Shown: positions 21,180 to 34,229 of the stretch, in pieces
Layout: each line of letters opens with the position of its first letter
Numbering within the stretch: the stretch's first letter is position 1
Assembly: GCF_032854445.1 (NCBI RefSeq)
Contig: NC_088303.1
Span: 7,015,501-7,079,500 of the forward strand
Length of the DNA: 64,000 nucleotides
DNA from: Liolophura sinensis
Lineage: Eukaryota; Mollusca; Polyplacophora; Chitonida; Chitonidae
Direction: 5' to 3'
The notes under the pieces: generated by a model
Told to the model about the DNA's origin: nothing
The model's input: only the letters and a program-made list of their open reading frames with translations
The model's database searches: none
Position numbers and translations under genes: made by a program

Positions 21180-22680
21180 TGTGGTCAAGGACGGTTTTAC
21201 ATCTCTTGCTTCTCAAGCTGTATCAAGGCTGTTCTGTGGGAACCTTCAGTCCATCCTGGGCTAGCTTCTTCCTCCGTCCAGACCAACATCAAGTTAACAG
21301 ATAAAACGAATATTATATCTACAGAAACTGAAAATCCTCAACGCAATCACGCTAAAAACAATAATAGCACAAAAAAATAAGTCCGAAAGTAAAAATTACA
21401 CAATATAGATAAATCTAATAAACCTAATGGACTCGCAAACCGCCCCTCTATGGTCAGTAAGGATCCTGTCCAAACTTTTAAGAATAAGTTAGGATCGTAG
21501 GAGGACGTAATGTTTCCCCCAAATATCTCTTAAATTTGATGACAAGATGGGATAAAAAAGGGCGCTTGCACGTCTTGATTACAGCCCACTGGCATATGTA
21601 TGTGGTCCCTTGTATATTCATGCTAATTTTATAGCACATTGTTAGGGCTCCTCTACCCATAAAACTAGCCACTGTCTTCAAAATGAAATATTGTAAGAAA
21701 AAAAGCCGTTAATTCTCAATAAAATAAATCATCGAAATGCTTTTTAAAATTGGCCATTAAATCGAGGATCACCTAAGGGTACAATGCCGACTTGTCCTTC
21801 GTCTTGACCATTGATCGGATATGGGGAGCGGCTAAATCGTTCTGTGATATTTAATGTGTGCAACTGGTTAAGTCAGCAAAAATTTTGAATACAACCAAAA
21901 TGGAAACGCCTGCATTTCTTTTTCATGTGTAATCGGAAAGTGAGCATCTTTCGTGGATCGTTTGCCAAGAGCACTGCTTAGAAACACTTAGCAGTGATAC
22001 ATTGTCCAAAAAAACTCATGTCTCCTTCTGAGAGAAGAATAGCATAACGGTGAACAAAGCTACAACCTGTTTTGACAAATGTTGCAGTTTGAAAGTAGAC
22101 CAGAGATTAATGGGTACTGAGTGCCGGAAATTATTATGCCTTGTCAGGTTATCGTACAAGTTACCATATTGTCGGCTTACCATACGTGTACTAAAATGTG
22201 TTTTTTTTTAATAGAAGACACTGGCGCCCAAAGGAGTTGGGGGATGTAGATCCGCGCCAGTCAGTCGGTTTGGGCATGCCAAGTGGCTCGTAAGCATGGG
22301 AATAACCAGCGGATACTGTAGTATTGTGTATCGATCAGACGAACGAGCTATGTATTTTGAATCGCATTTTGGGGTCCTAAGATATGTAAATTTTACACAC
22401 AGTTTGTGATATGTTATATATCAAGTTGTGGCGTGCATCGTCCAGTAAGGGTAGATAACGCCAGTGCAGACGGTATTTTTCTGATATTCTGTTGACATTT
22501 ATTCCACAGATTGGTCATAAAAGTATGACAAAAGCGGAGATAATTTCACCGATTTACCATCAGTAGTTTCACATCATAATGCGATTTTTCTTTGAGGCTC
22601 GCCGGTGTTCATTTTTGTCTGCTTGGATTGGAAAGCATTAATCAACTAAATGGTATGGATAGTGTTAACAGTCTAGTCTC

Positions 22681-24299
22681 TTGCACGCTGAAACTTGCTC
22701 CTGCAAACTCTAATGTTTTTCTTCATGGCTTTGTTTGTCATCGACCGAAATAAAGCGTCTCAGCTTGTTTCACTTATCTGAAGTTTGTAAAGTCAACCCT
22801 TACAAGGGCACATCAAAAATACTTGCCTTCGGTAAATCGTCTCAGTGAAGCAGCACTAGCACTGGACATATGTCCTGCAACAAGTCTTGCTTTACTCCAC
22901 AATATTCCACAATTACAATGTCCGTATAAAACAGTTAATTTGTGCTTTTTAAAAGTTAAAACGAGCTTTTCTTTCAACTTTCTCTTTTTTTTCCTCCATG
23001 TTTTTATGTAATAGAGGTTGTACTGAAAACTGAAAGCGAAAACCCTTGGTGACTGCTGCAGATTATATCACTGATGGTCTTCTGTCTGCCGGCGCTGCTT
23101 TGGTGCACATTTCCAAACACGGGCTTTATGGCAAATATAGGTTTGCAATTAGCAAGATAAGCCCGTAGTTTACTACACAGTGCTCGGTGTACGGAATGGA
23201 ATGTCAAGGGAATCAAAAGTACTCACGTGTAGTCACTGTGTAAAACATTTGGCTTACATTTTCGATTAAGGAAAAGCCTGGGAGCGAACATGTTTTACAG
23301 TGACTGTGTCGGTAATGTGAACGTACCACTGAGATACATAGATGTTGAATGTTGATCAATTACAAGGAGATAACAGAGGACGTTGACTAAGTGATTAGGC
23401 CTGCAGCCTTTAAAAGTCTGAAAGGGAGTGTTTGGAGATAAAGTCTAGGTCTTAACTGTATGAAGTGACTTTGTAGGCGCTAGTCTGGAAGTCCTTTTCA
23501 TGCCAGAAGCAAGTTCCTGCATAATTGTCTCCACTGACCGGAAATGGATGGCACTCAAACGATGCGCGAAATAACTCGGCATTTGCTAACCTGAAAATGT
23601 GAGCTTTGTTTATCGAATCCTCTCTTAAAGGGTCACCTGAGACTCTCTTGTGGAGATGGCCATTCAGGTGGATATTCAGTTATAAGCACTGCCTGATTTG
23701 CCACTCTGCAATTGATGTAACCCGCCTCATTTCTCGGCTGGCTAACATTTCCTGTGGCTTTGTGGACCATCAGAGAAGGGCCCCTGGAATGTTTACTCCT
23801 TCCCTGAAAATGTCTTCCCTTTTTTTTTGTTCTGGTTAAGGAGTAAAGACTTTTCATCAGAAATATCACTGAGTTGAACGCAATATAGTGGATAATATTT
23901 GTATTACTTTGTTTCAGAGTAACATTATACTGTCTTGACCGTTATAGTGGGCAATGATTTAAATGTGTAGTACCGGTGCTTGGTTGCTTCCTTCGCCCTG
24001 TGGGTTGGTGAGAAGAAGCAGCCATCGAAATCCACGTGTTTGTTTGTTGAAAATCATTTGTCACGGTGCTAGGTGGCTTGTGAGTTGCAGCTGTTCTGAA
24101 GTGAACAGTGAAAAACCCTAGCTGAATTCAGCTGACAAAGAGACTATACATCACCGGTTACGCGTGACTATTTGCCAGTTGTCACACTAACTTCGCTACC
24201 CTGATTTTACATTGTATTCTGCATTCTCGTATAATCCTGTAGAGCTATTGATGACGGCGAAGAAATGAATCGCCATGTTATCTAGACGCAATCACTCCT
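22681..24299 (+). repeat. Mosaic of noncoding repeat blocks (delta at 23600-23790)
   Basis: The delta block at 23600 ('gaaaatgtgagctttg', 'cgaatcctctcttaaagggt') recurs at 29965, 41270 and 12895. Sequence at 23340-23420 ('caattacaaggagataacag') recurs at 49070. A zeta block ('gactatttgccagttgtcac') at 24165-24250 recurs at 28985, 42960 and 54920. There is no coding sequence. Confidence 0.65.
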
Positions 24300-27200
24300 T
24301 CAGTGGATCAATCTTCAAGGCCGCTGCTTCGTACTGATTCTTACAGATAGAATGACCCCATAACCCGTGTCTGTCTGCAAGAATGATACGGCGGCGCTGA
24401 ATAGAGCTAAAATCATTAAATCCAAGGTAATTTGACCGATTTAGAATCCCCACGTTCCCATGAACGCCTCCACTTGCTTGGGTGTTCCACCCTGTTCATT
24501 TTGCCTGCCCGCTTAAGAAGGCATCAATCGACTAATTAATGGCTTCAACACTGTTAGTGAATTTAACTGAATTCACTTGATTCAACTTTGTACGATCAAC
24601 CCTTCATATCATAGAGTGCAAATCATATCTTTGTTTTCGGTGTTTTTTATTTTTTGTTTGTTTTTTTTTTTGTCGAAACAGCAGCAGAAATAGCACTTGT
24701 GTGTCGAATTTGTCAAATTAAGCCAACTCCGAATTTTTCCCTTCTAAAATGTTTCGGTCATAAGCTGCATATTCTGTTGTACATTCTTGGGTTTGCGATG
24801 ATGTTTTAGGGCAAAATGGTAACGTTTTATTTGTAGGAGCCGGTGTTGTACACGAACAGTGGTCAATTTATCCTGGACTCGATGTATTGCATTTCTGTAC
24901 GCGTGAAACAGTTAAAAAATTGAGACCTTTAAAATATGCATAAACAGGCCTGATTTTTAGATGAAATGTGCAGACAGCATAAATGTCCAAAGAAATTGTA
25001 TTTTTCATGTTTGTTGTGAGAAGGCCTTGGTTAATACAGATGATCTTTGATAGGCTTTGTCAGTTGTCTACCTGATATATAGATGTCTGCTTTCGACATT
25101 TTTTGGGGGGATGTTGTTCCATGAAACTGACAAATGAAAGTTACGTCCCAGAGAGTAGGAAAACGTTATAAATAACACTTACACTGGTAACGCAGAGGAA
25201 AGGTTTTTCCATTTTTTTTTCTTTTCTGTTTTGCATTTCACTGATTACTATTCTTGTGACCAGTAATCCCACCTAAAGGAAAACCCTCAGGTGACGGCTA
25301 CATGCTGTGACGTTGAGACTCGGATGTTGACAACAGTTGTGTTGGAACACATGTCCCTGTAAGAGCTTTATGTCCAATTACAGGAGTTACGACAGGCCTG
25401 TGGCACTGAGTGAAGTAGAAACCCGTCGCTTTATGGTGAAAACAGATTCCCAAGTACATGTAACATGAGAAGCCCCAGTTCTTATCTAATGGAAAAAAGG
25501 CCACGGAAACAAAGATGCCTGTGTCTACATGTAAATATTGCGGAAACCATATATCACCTGATTGGGTAACATTCGAATTTGGGTGAAATATATTGAAGGG
25601 GATAATTACAATACAGCCTTTACAATACAGCCTATCATGTTAGTGACTGTCACTGAAACAACAGTTGGGGTCCTATTTTAGCTGGAAGATGTTCCTTAAT
25701 TTTGCTTTTCCGGTTAATGAGTAGGGATTTGTTTTCATGAATATCAGTGGCATAAATCGTTTTTTGGTGTATTACATGTATTGTATACTTCATGGCTAAC
25801 AAAGAGGTGGTCTTCAACCAGCTTTCATTCATTGCTTTTTTGTAAAATACGTAACGACGCGTTCGTCTATATAAAATGGCACAACCACAAACAATAGCTT
25901 CCGTGATTGAATGCTCAGGTTAATATACAGGCGCACTGAAAGTCAAATGTAACAGTCTGGTGTGCTAAGCTCTATGTAATAATCTTCAATTACGTAACAT
26001 AAGCTGTATAATGCCTAAAATTGGAATGAAACTATCCTTGAAATCTTTGTCAATTGGACAGTCTCAAGGACAAACATTTGGACATTTGATTACAAGCGGA
26101 AATGGAGTGATTTGTCCTGACTTGTAGACTAAAAGAAACAGCTCTTATTGACTTTGTTCCGTACACTAGAATAACAAAAAAAGTACGACTGAAAATGCCG
26201 GATATGCCGGATATAAACGCAGTTAAGGTTTAAACACCACTGGTTGGTTGATCTCTACTTCCCCATCAATCATGTGCAAAGGTCAAACTTTCTTGTGGTT
26301 AACAAATTAAAATAACATTGTGATGAAATACATTCAGCAGTGTTGCAAGAAAATTTAGAGTTTTGAAAAGCTTACTGCAGATCTTTCTATTCTATGTGTT
26401 CACGTTTTTGAAAAAAATCTAATCTCTATTAGAAAATATATGGTTTTATCAACCACAAAGTATAAGTAAAAAGTGGAAGTGCATACGTTCATGATGTAAA
26501 GTCCATTTTTTTGAACAAAAATACAAACTCTAAAGAATTGTACCTTCAAATGCTTTCAACCGTAAAATGTACGGTTTTATATTAAAACACACTTAAGTAC
26601 ACAATTGAATATCACTTAAACAAGTAAATCAGTAATGATATCACAGATATCTTTCGATAACATAATCATAACATGAAGATATTTTATGTCGAAAAATAAC
26701 GGAAACACACGATTATATAAAGTTCACAAAAAACAAATTTTAGTGCAGAATTGATAAATCCGGTAATTTACAGAAAACAGAAATAGTTAAAAGAGTCAAG
26801 TTTTTGTTTTGTTTGCTGCATTTGTACAGCAATATATAACAACATCATATAGTTTCGAGTAACAGAAAGCAGGTGATTGTACAAATCTTCACAAGTCGTA
26901 AAACTGACGATGATTTATCATGTTAATATGTTCATGGCACGATTTATGAAAGTCAAATATTCATTGCAAACATTTAGTGTAATTATCTTTGGAAGAGAAG
27001 ATAGATTCTAAATACGTCTAGGCGTATTTGATAACAAGACGTTTATTAGCCAGCAGATATAAACTGATTTTTGTCGAATAAATTTTCACATTTAATTTCC
27101 AGATTTAACGAAAATTTCTTTTTGTTAAAAAAATGGACTTTACATCATGAAAGTATGCAATTCCATTTTTACTTATACTTTACGGTTGATAAAACCATGT

Positions 27201-28300
27201 ATTTTCTAACAGAGATTAGATTTTTTCAAAAACGTGAACACATAGAATAGAAAGATCTGCAGTAAGCTTTTGAAAATTTTTCTTGCAAGACTGCTGAATA
27301 CAAACTGGAATGAGACCTATGACAGTTATTTGCATATACGGAGAATATTATAGGTATGCTCTTGCATACCATTTTGTTTATCACCATGAAAAGGCGTAAG
27401 ACGCTTTCATTTCTATTTGTGACAAAAGCTAGAGACACAGTGCTCAGATAATATTGGGTTGCCCGGCTATGGAATGCACTGCAGGCCATTCGCCCCAAAG
27501 TATGAAATGTGTGTAAAGTGGCATGTCAAATATCGCGTGCTATGAGTAAAACAATTTTAGGAGCGGTGTTTGCTGAACATATTTTCCAACCATCACTGTC
27601 ATTGAATACAGACACGTGTGCAGTCCCAGAAACACGTTTCTTGCCTGATGGTCACTTTTCTGGTCTATGTCGTGCTGACAAATATAACCTGTGGGACAGT
27701 TAACCTTTTTGGGACTTTTGCACGGGAAATAGAAAAAACGAGGTTTATCAACCACCGTAACTACGGAAATTATTCCCACATCTACTTAATCAAAAACATT
27801 CCTCTAAACTCTGTTTTGAATATTTTTGGCCAATATAATAAGCATGTGCTATTTTACAATATCTCCTTTGGGTACCTCTTGTATTTGATGACATGATTTC
27901 TTGAAGAAAATGCCAGGCAAATCTTAATTACGTGAACTTCATACATGTAGACGATGCACCTCGTTCCCAACAGCTCGTTAAAATTTGTTATGTCCCCGGA
28001 CATTATTTCCTCTACCCCAAAAGGGGGTCTTCCTTGAAAAGAACAAGTAAATTAGAACAAAGTATTTAACACTATCTGTAGCCCGCTAAAGTTGCTTGTG
28101 TGTACTAATTCGAAATACGAAGTACTTTTTTTTACTCCCGCGGGGATTTGTTGTTTGTGGGTTGTCTGAACCCGACAAACGCCCCTCCCCCCCCCCGAAT
28201 ACAGTGTGTCATTCCATAATGAAGAGTTGAAATATAAATTCTTCAATGACTTGCATTTATTCATTCATTCATTCTTCAGCCTCAAAAGGTATACACGCCG
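24300..28300 (+). repeat. Long noncoding repeat, unit 1 (blocks beta-gamma-epsilon-alpha)
   Basis: In order: beta at 24300-24540 ('aaggtaatttgaccgattta'), gamma at 25255-25400 ('ccagtaatcccacctaaagg', 'actcggatgttgacaac'), epsilon at 26870-27080 ('aggtgattgtacaaatctt', 'gataacaagacgtttatta') and alpha at 27410-27690. The same series recurs in units 2 and 3 downstream in the same orientation. A foldback structure (26332-27299) overlaps epsilon. No ORF of coding character. Confidence 0.7.
26332..27299. repeat. Foldback (long inverted-repeat) element
   Basis: The segments 26332-26518 and 27122-27299 are inverted copies of about 180 bp. Landmarks are 'attcagcagt' at the outer tip, 'cttactgcagatctttctat' inside the left arm and its complement 'aaagatctgcagtaag' in the right arm, and 'gatgtaaagtccattttttt' at the inner tip. 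About 600 bp lies between. No transposase and no clear target duplication; flanks are 'gaaatac' and 'acaaact'. It may be a nonautonomous foldback transposon or an inverted duplication. Its inner sequence includes block epsilon, which is shared with unit 2. Confidence 0.75.
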
Positions 28301-28339
28301 TCTCAGCCAAACGCAAACTCAGGTACGCATCTACAACTC

Positions 28340-31300
28340 TTCAAAGGATCCGTGTTCAAGGCCACTGATTAATCCTGATTCTCAGAGATAGAATGGCCAT
28401 ATAGCCCCTGTGTGTCTGTGAAAGGGATAAGACAGCAGTAAACAGTGCTACATTCATTACAGCGAAGGTAATTTGACCGATTTAGCACCACTACCACCAC
28501 ATCAAAGTATCCTCCTTTTGAGTTCGACCATGTTAATTGCGTCTCCTCCGATTGGAAGGGATCAATCGACTAATGGGGTGATACTATCAATCTGAGAACC
28601 GCCTCTGCCTAAGTAATCCAACAATCGCAACACACACAAAAAAAATCATAGAGCTTGTTTTATTTCATTGACCATGGTAATGTTGACCCTTTGAGGAGCA
28701 GATTAGATCTTTCCTGCCCACTGAAACTTTCTGCAGACTTTCAATCTGGAATAGTGATTTCATCTACAGTTGCCTATTGTTCATTCCGACGTTTGACATG
28801 ACTGTTTGATAGCTTAATGGTAATGTGTTGCAGTTAACATCACTGCATGTTTGTACCTAATTCTACTTAAGCCATGATGTTGAATAGCGTGTAATTTGCT
28901 ACTGCATGCATTAAGGCATTTAGAGTGAGAGTCAGAATAAAACCTCAAATGAGGGAAACAGAAAGTGGCCCTATTTTCCCATTTACCTGTGACCATTTGC
29001 TAATTACCACACTCTCGTCGTTGCTCTGAGTTCTCTTTGTATGCTGTATGTCTTTTATTATATTGTTTGAGTGTATAAAGCAGGATTCTGCTCGTGGGTT
29101 GTTTTGAAGTTATTGTATACATTGTCTGTTAAATGTTATGACAACACAAAATGTTGAATAATTCTAGACCAGAGACGTCTAATTAATTGCAGTTAACATC
29201 ATTGCAACTTTTTTTTTACATAATTCTCCTTGTCATGGTGCCAGGGAGTTTGTAATTTATTTTTCTAGAATGAACCCATAGGTGAGGTAAACAGACAAGC
29301 AATCGTATTTTTCCGATTTTTTGAGACCAGATGAGTGCCAATGAAAACACTGTCCTTGCTTCTCTGGTTTTACTCTCTATGCTGTAAGAGTTTTGATATA
29401 TCATACATTGCAAGATAACTGGTAAATTGAGCCTGGACTCTTTTGTCCCCTTTCATTGAGTTAGAAACAGTTACACCAAATTTAGAACTCTCAAATATGT
29501 AAGGAAAAAGGGCTTGAGTGGTTATGAAGGTTAAATGTGGAGAATCACCTAAACTTACTGATTCCCATCCATATACAAACCTCTCTTTGTCATTATTGTA
29601 GCCGTTTCCTTAGATCTGACAAACGGGGATGTCATATTCCAAAGAGTAGGACAACGCCATCGATATAAACCAGTTACACTGCTAATATGGACGAATCCCC
29701 AACCCCCGTGGAGACAACACAATTTTCCTAGTTAATTTAGAGTTCACGGTTCAGTAACCTAACGTCACGCCATTGCTATTCAGAATGCCAGATATACGAA
29801 TGCCAGCCGTCGACTAAACACAAGCACATGGCAGATGCATATTCATGTAGTGATAACATGCGTACATGTTTTAATAGCCGGAAAAGGTGTTCTTGGGAAT
29901 AAGATTTACGCCTGACTTGATTTTGAAGAGACAATGTCTAACATTTCATTTAACGCCAGGAGCACTTGCTGGAAATGTGAGCTTTACCTGTACCTTGTCT
30001 AATACTCTTTTAAAGGGTGGGCGGGTACAGTTTTGTAGACATGACCATCTCGCTGGACCAGTGTTCTTTGTACAGAATCATCATCCGCTTCCCACTCCAA
30101 AACTAGTGTAACCCACCTGAATTCTACACTGGCTGACACTTGTGCATATAATATAGAATGGCTCAGTGTCATGTGCACTGCGTGTATATATCTTGTGGCA
30201 TTTGTTAGATCAATGGTGCTATTTGAGGATTTTAATCAACGTCACACTTCATTACTGCAGACACCTGTGTTTCAACGATATTCCATCCAACACCTTCACT
30301 CTAAAATTCTTAAGTTTTACAAGGAGAAGAGAAATATGGACAGAGGTTCCAGAATCTCGCTCAACACGGTACCAAGGGTTGTATCTTCATCGTGTATTAT
30401 TTGATCGATCCGTTGGATGTATGAACAGTTGCATTTAAAGGGCAACTAAAATATATAATCAGAATATAAACAACAAGCATGGTACACGAACTGAATACTG
30501 AATCCATTCACGCAAAAAGAACATTCCCTGCGCCTTTCCAACTTTATGAGAGAAAACCAGTTTGACTAATTCTCTTCGCAGGATTCAGTCCTAACTATGT
30601 ACTTTGTATAATCTCTTAGTTTCGACGCATATTTTTTATCATCGTACAGCCCAAAAGTTCTCTGTTTACAGTGGCGTTCTACTCTCCCTGTATGATATCG
30701 CTAAATTTCACTGTTCCGGAATATCAGTGTGTTACATGTTTTGATACATGAATTGCTGGTATTAGGTTTGTTTTGAACTTAAATGAGACAAACTTTACAT
30801 TGTCAGGAATTTAGGCGATGTGATTTACGTGTAAGACTGATCTACTTCCCAAACTCGTACTTTTTCCTGGAGCCTTGGTGCATGCAAGCGTATGAGTGTT
30901 TCATCTTGTGTATGGCCTATCGCTGATCTGAAGTTAAACATTCCAGCTGTTTATCATATTTACTCTCCGATGGTGGTACCCTTAAACCTATGTGTCCCTT
31001 TTGCATAGATATAAGAAAAACTTTCACCTGCAGAAAACGGTGATTGTGCAAATCCCCAGAAGTCGTAAATCTGAGAATGATCTGGCGCCAGTACCTGCTC
31101 GTGACTATTCATGAAAGGAAAAATACTCGACAATGTGTTGACCTCTGCGGCCTTATTGCATGATTTTGCTTACGCGTCGCATACCAAAATTTTTTTCATT
31201 TAATAAATGTTTATCATTGCAAGACATTGATCTCATTATCTTTGCTATGGTTAAGTGCTGTTAACATCGCATAAAGGGTTTTTTCTGATGTGATAACAAG

Positions 31301-33100
31301 ATCATCAGTAGCCGGCTATGGAATCGATTTGTTAGCTTTTAATTAGTTACAAGGATTATTTTTTGTATCACCAGTATCTTCTATGTGCATTGGATTCTCT
31401 AATGTATATATCTTTTTTGACGAAAACAAATGATCTCTGATAGTGTTCTGAATATGGAAATAATTTGTCTGTGTAAGGGTTAGAAAGAGTTTGATTGAAA
31501 ATCTGATTTTTGGCCGTGCAAAACTATGTAAAACAAATCACAGTCTGACAGGTTACTCTGGTCAAAACAACAAATGCCCTGTGCGTGGGCGCTTGATTTT
31601 ATGAGAATGCTGTTGCCCACTATTTTGTAGATAAGGAGGACAAAATGTAAGAATGTCAAACTTGCCAAAAGTCACAGGTTAACGTTAAATACTGGGGCTA
31701 CATTGATGATAGGACTTTATCTTTTTAACGTACTCAGTTTACGTTTGAATTATCTTCTTGGGAATGCCGGTTTAGTTCACCTATAAAGTTGAACCTCTGT
31801 GAATACGGGAACAAATCTGCGTATGCAGTTGAACAATGACTAAATATGTAATAAAGCAAAACAATGGAATCGTATTTTGGAAGCTGGAAATCATATGCTG
31901 GAGTTTTGGCTAAGATGTAAGTAGTATTTCTATTCCGTTAAATACACAATGGTGGAATTTATCTTCATTTTTGCTCAGATATTAGCAATAAAGCAAACAC
32001 TTGATATTATTTATAACTACATATTAAATGATATTGTTACAAAGATGGCGCCAATCACAGCTCTTTGTTGAAATATGAATAGCGAATATTGATGACTCAA
32101 TGGAAAATTTCAGACAGATATAATAAATGGATTTTTTTATGGTAACCGGAAGACACACCACATCGTTAACACTTTATACACTTTACTAATTCCCCTATCC
32201 TGCTGTGGATAACGCTTCAGGCTATCGGCAGCAAAGTATGAAGTCTGTGCAAAGAAAATGTCATACCAAATATCAGGTGTTGTGAGTAGAACAAGTCCAA
32301 GAGCAGTGTTTGCTGACCATATTTGATCTCCTCTTGAGTCCAACCATCGCTGTCACAGAACACTGACACTTCTGCTGTTGCTGGCACACGTTTTACCACT
32401 GATGATCACTTTAAACATCGTCGGTGTTGTTAAGGAAGGTAACCATGGCTCCTGTTGAAGTGTACTTCATTTGACAACCCTCTTCTTAGCTGTTTTGGTT
32501 CAACGGATAGGCTCTTACCTGGGAGTCACAAAAATGAAGCATTATCAACTATCATTTACCTTTAGGTGAGAAACATCCATTTTCCTCAAAACAGACAATC
32601 ATATAAACACTAATTTTAATCGTTTAGGCCCATTAAGATGTTAGTTTCTAAATATTATGTGAACTTATACACTCAAGCCTAAATTCATAGCTTCCCAGAT
32701 TCTGGATAAGAATAAAAAGAGATGCGTGACATGGACATGTGCTTCTTGGTGATAAACGCCTTCATAAAAATAGATGTTAAATCGAGCTGTCCACTATTGT
32801 GATCACGTGTGTTCCACATGGTATTTATTTAATTGTTATGCATATTGAATGGATTTAACAGGCTTGGTGCTAACCGGGTCAGGGTTTGACCTAGACGTGG
32901 AAGTGTTTATAGTTTAAAGCCTGGCATTGTACTAGTGTATATGTAGTCTGAGCGATGTGTCTGGATTCTCGCTATAAATGTCTATCATTTCCCTGTATAG
33001 GAAATAGTCGAATTTCCAGAATTAATTAAGAATTGTTCCCTACACGTTTATTATTGCTTTCTTTCAAAACTAGAGTATTTCGTACTCTTCGACCGTATAT
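28340..33100 (+). repeat. Long noncoding repeat, unit 2 (beta-zeta-delta-epsilon-alpha)
   Basis: Beta at 28340-28590, zeta at 28960-29080, delta at 29965-30135, epsilon at 31035-31320 ('aacggtgattgtgcaaatcc', 'gataacaagatcatcag') and alpha at 32135-32420 ('ctatcggcagcaaagtatga'). Order and orientation agree with unit 1; the spacing differs through indels. This supports tandem duplication of a unit of at least 4 kb, followed by decay. ORFs here are short and not shared with unit 1. Confidence 0.7.
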
Positions 33101-34229
33101 ATAGCCTACTTGATAGTGGTTAGTTTGCAGACTATAACGTCAATTCGGCTGTCAGGAAATCCCATTTTGAAAGAAAAGATGTTTTATTTCCTGAGCCCTG
33201 TTGCACAGTTAGAATTTATAGTAAACGTTCAGCGTTTATTTTATACGTTTTACACTCATTGTCTTAATGTTTACCTTTTAAAGCAAACGTTTACATCTAT
33301 GAGATGAACTAAGGTATTTTTACATGATATAATAATCCTTACATTGCGACATATAGAAACATGAACATGTTCAAGAACGGTTATATCCCACTCTCCATCC
33401 TCATAGCTGAACGCTTATTGTGTGTATTGAATCACCATTTCCCTAGAGCAAACAGGACTAAAAGCCTACTGCAGCATGCATAAATGAGGACCACAAATCT
33501 ATGCTGCATCTTTTAAAGTAAATGTTTCAGTAAATGTTTGCTAAAGACCGGTAAACATTTACCAAGGTAACATGCTAACTTTGGCATTACAAAAGTAAAC
33601 GTATACATTCATGTGAAATGAAATTTTAGCGAATCGCAACCCAACCGCACGTTTGTCACTGAACGTTTGCGGTAAAAAATCAAGTATAGACACTTATGTA
33701 AATTTACGCTGCCGTTATAAAAGCTCTATTTTTGCGCACGTTTCATCATCCACTACTCTCGTGTATGAGATTTTTGTTTTTCACCTATATCTGTGGACAG
33801 AGACTCGGTGTGTTCTGACAGGAATTGCGTTTGCTATGATCCCTTTATGAAACTATATTTTGTTGTTGTTGACATGATTTTGTATACTGTTTATGCATGT
33901 ATTTTCTACCATTTAGATTAGATTATTCAATTACATGTACTGAACACATTTAAGTACATTCGTCTAGGTAAAATACAAAGTGACAGACTGTTAATTTGCC
34001 CAGCTCGCGAGGAGATTTGCTGCTAATCTGTTCTCTGATCCCGATGAAAACTAAATAATAATGCGCGCAGATAGTACCATGGACAACACGTTCACAGACA
34101 ATGTCTCGTTCCATTTTACCGTAATGCTTGCTTAACATTGGATGATTGAAAAAAAGCATCATTTCATGATGTTTAATTTGTACCATTATTTAACCCTATA
34201 GACACATCGGTTATAACGTCAAAGGAATA
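33101..34229. other. Noncoding; cluster of GTAAAC/GTTTAC words at 33220-33660
   Basis: At least eight close variants of GTAAACRTTTAC occur in about 430 bp (near 33221, 33268, 33285, 33521, 33534, 33554, 33597 and 33658), on both strands. It could be a degraded transposon with repeated subterminal binding sites, or a chance AT-rich run. No gene was recognised, and an open frame at 33653-33850 has no domain. Confidence 0.4.

Larger units (their letters stand above)
19384..21512 (+). pseudogene. LINE A copy: 5'UTR and ORF1 only, 3'-truncated
   Basis: 5'UTR landmarks ('gaggacgggatcctggtggc', 'gtgttggtcttgcgagatcc') run from 19384 to about 20100, then ORF1 to about 21512. After 'ccaaacttttaagaataa' and 'ggatcgtaggagg' the sequence leaves the LINE. 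There is no endonuclease or RT. LINE insertions normally lose the 5' end, so loss of the 3' two-thirds points to a later deletion or to the boundary of a duplication. The B copy in the opposite arm has the same 3' breakpoint. A SINE sits inside at 20158-20415. Confidence 0.85.
18355..22680 (+). repeat. Arm A of a roughly 4-kb inverted duplication
   Basis: The whole interval is repeated in reverse orientation at 38345-42250. Matching landmarks, in order: 'cttaagtcttagatgctcag' (18364), 'ctgctctgacaataagtt' (18465), 'gacaatacgtgtgagacaca' (18844), 'cttgtcgaccagtatctagg' (19023), the LINE 5' part (19384-21512), 'cgtcttgattacagcccac' (21571), 'gtgatatgttatatatcaag' (22405), and 'tggattggaaagcatta' (22623). 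The arms differ by substitutions and by private insertions: a SINE in each, at different places. Confidence 0.85.
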
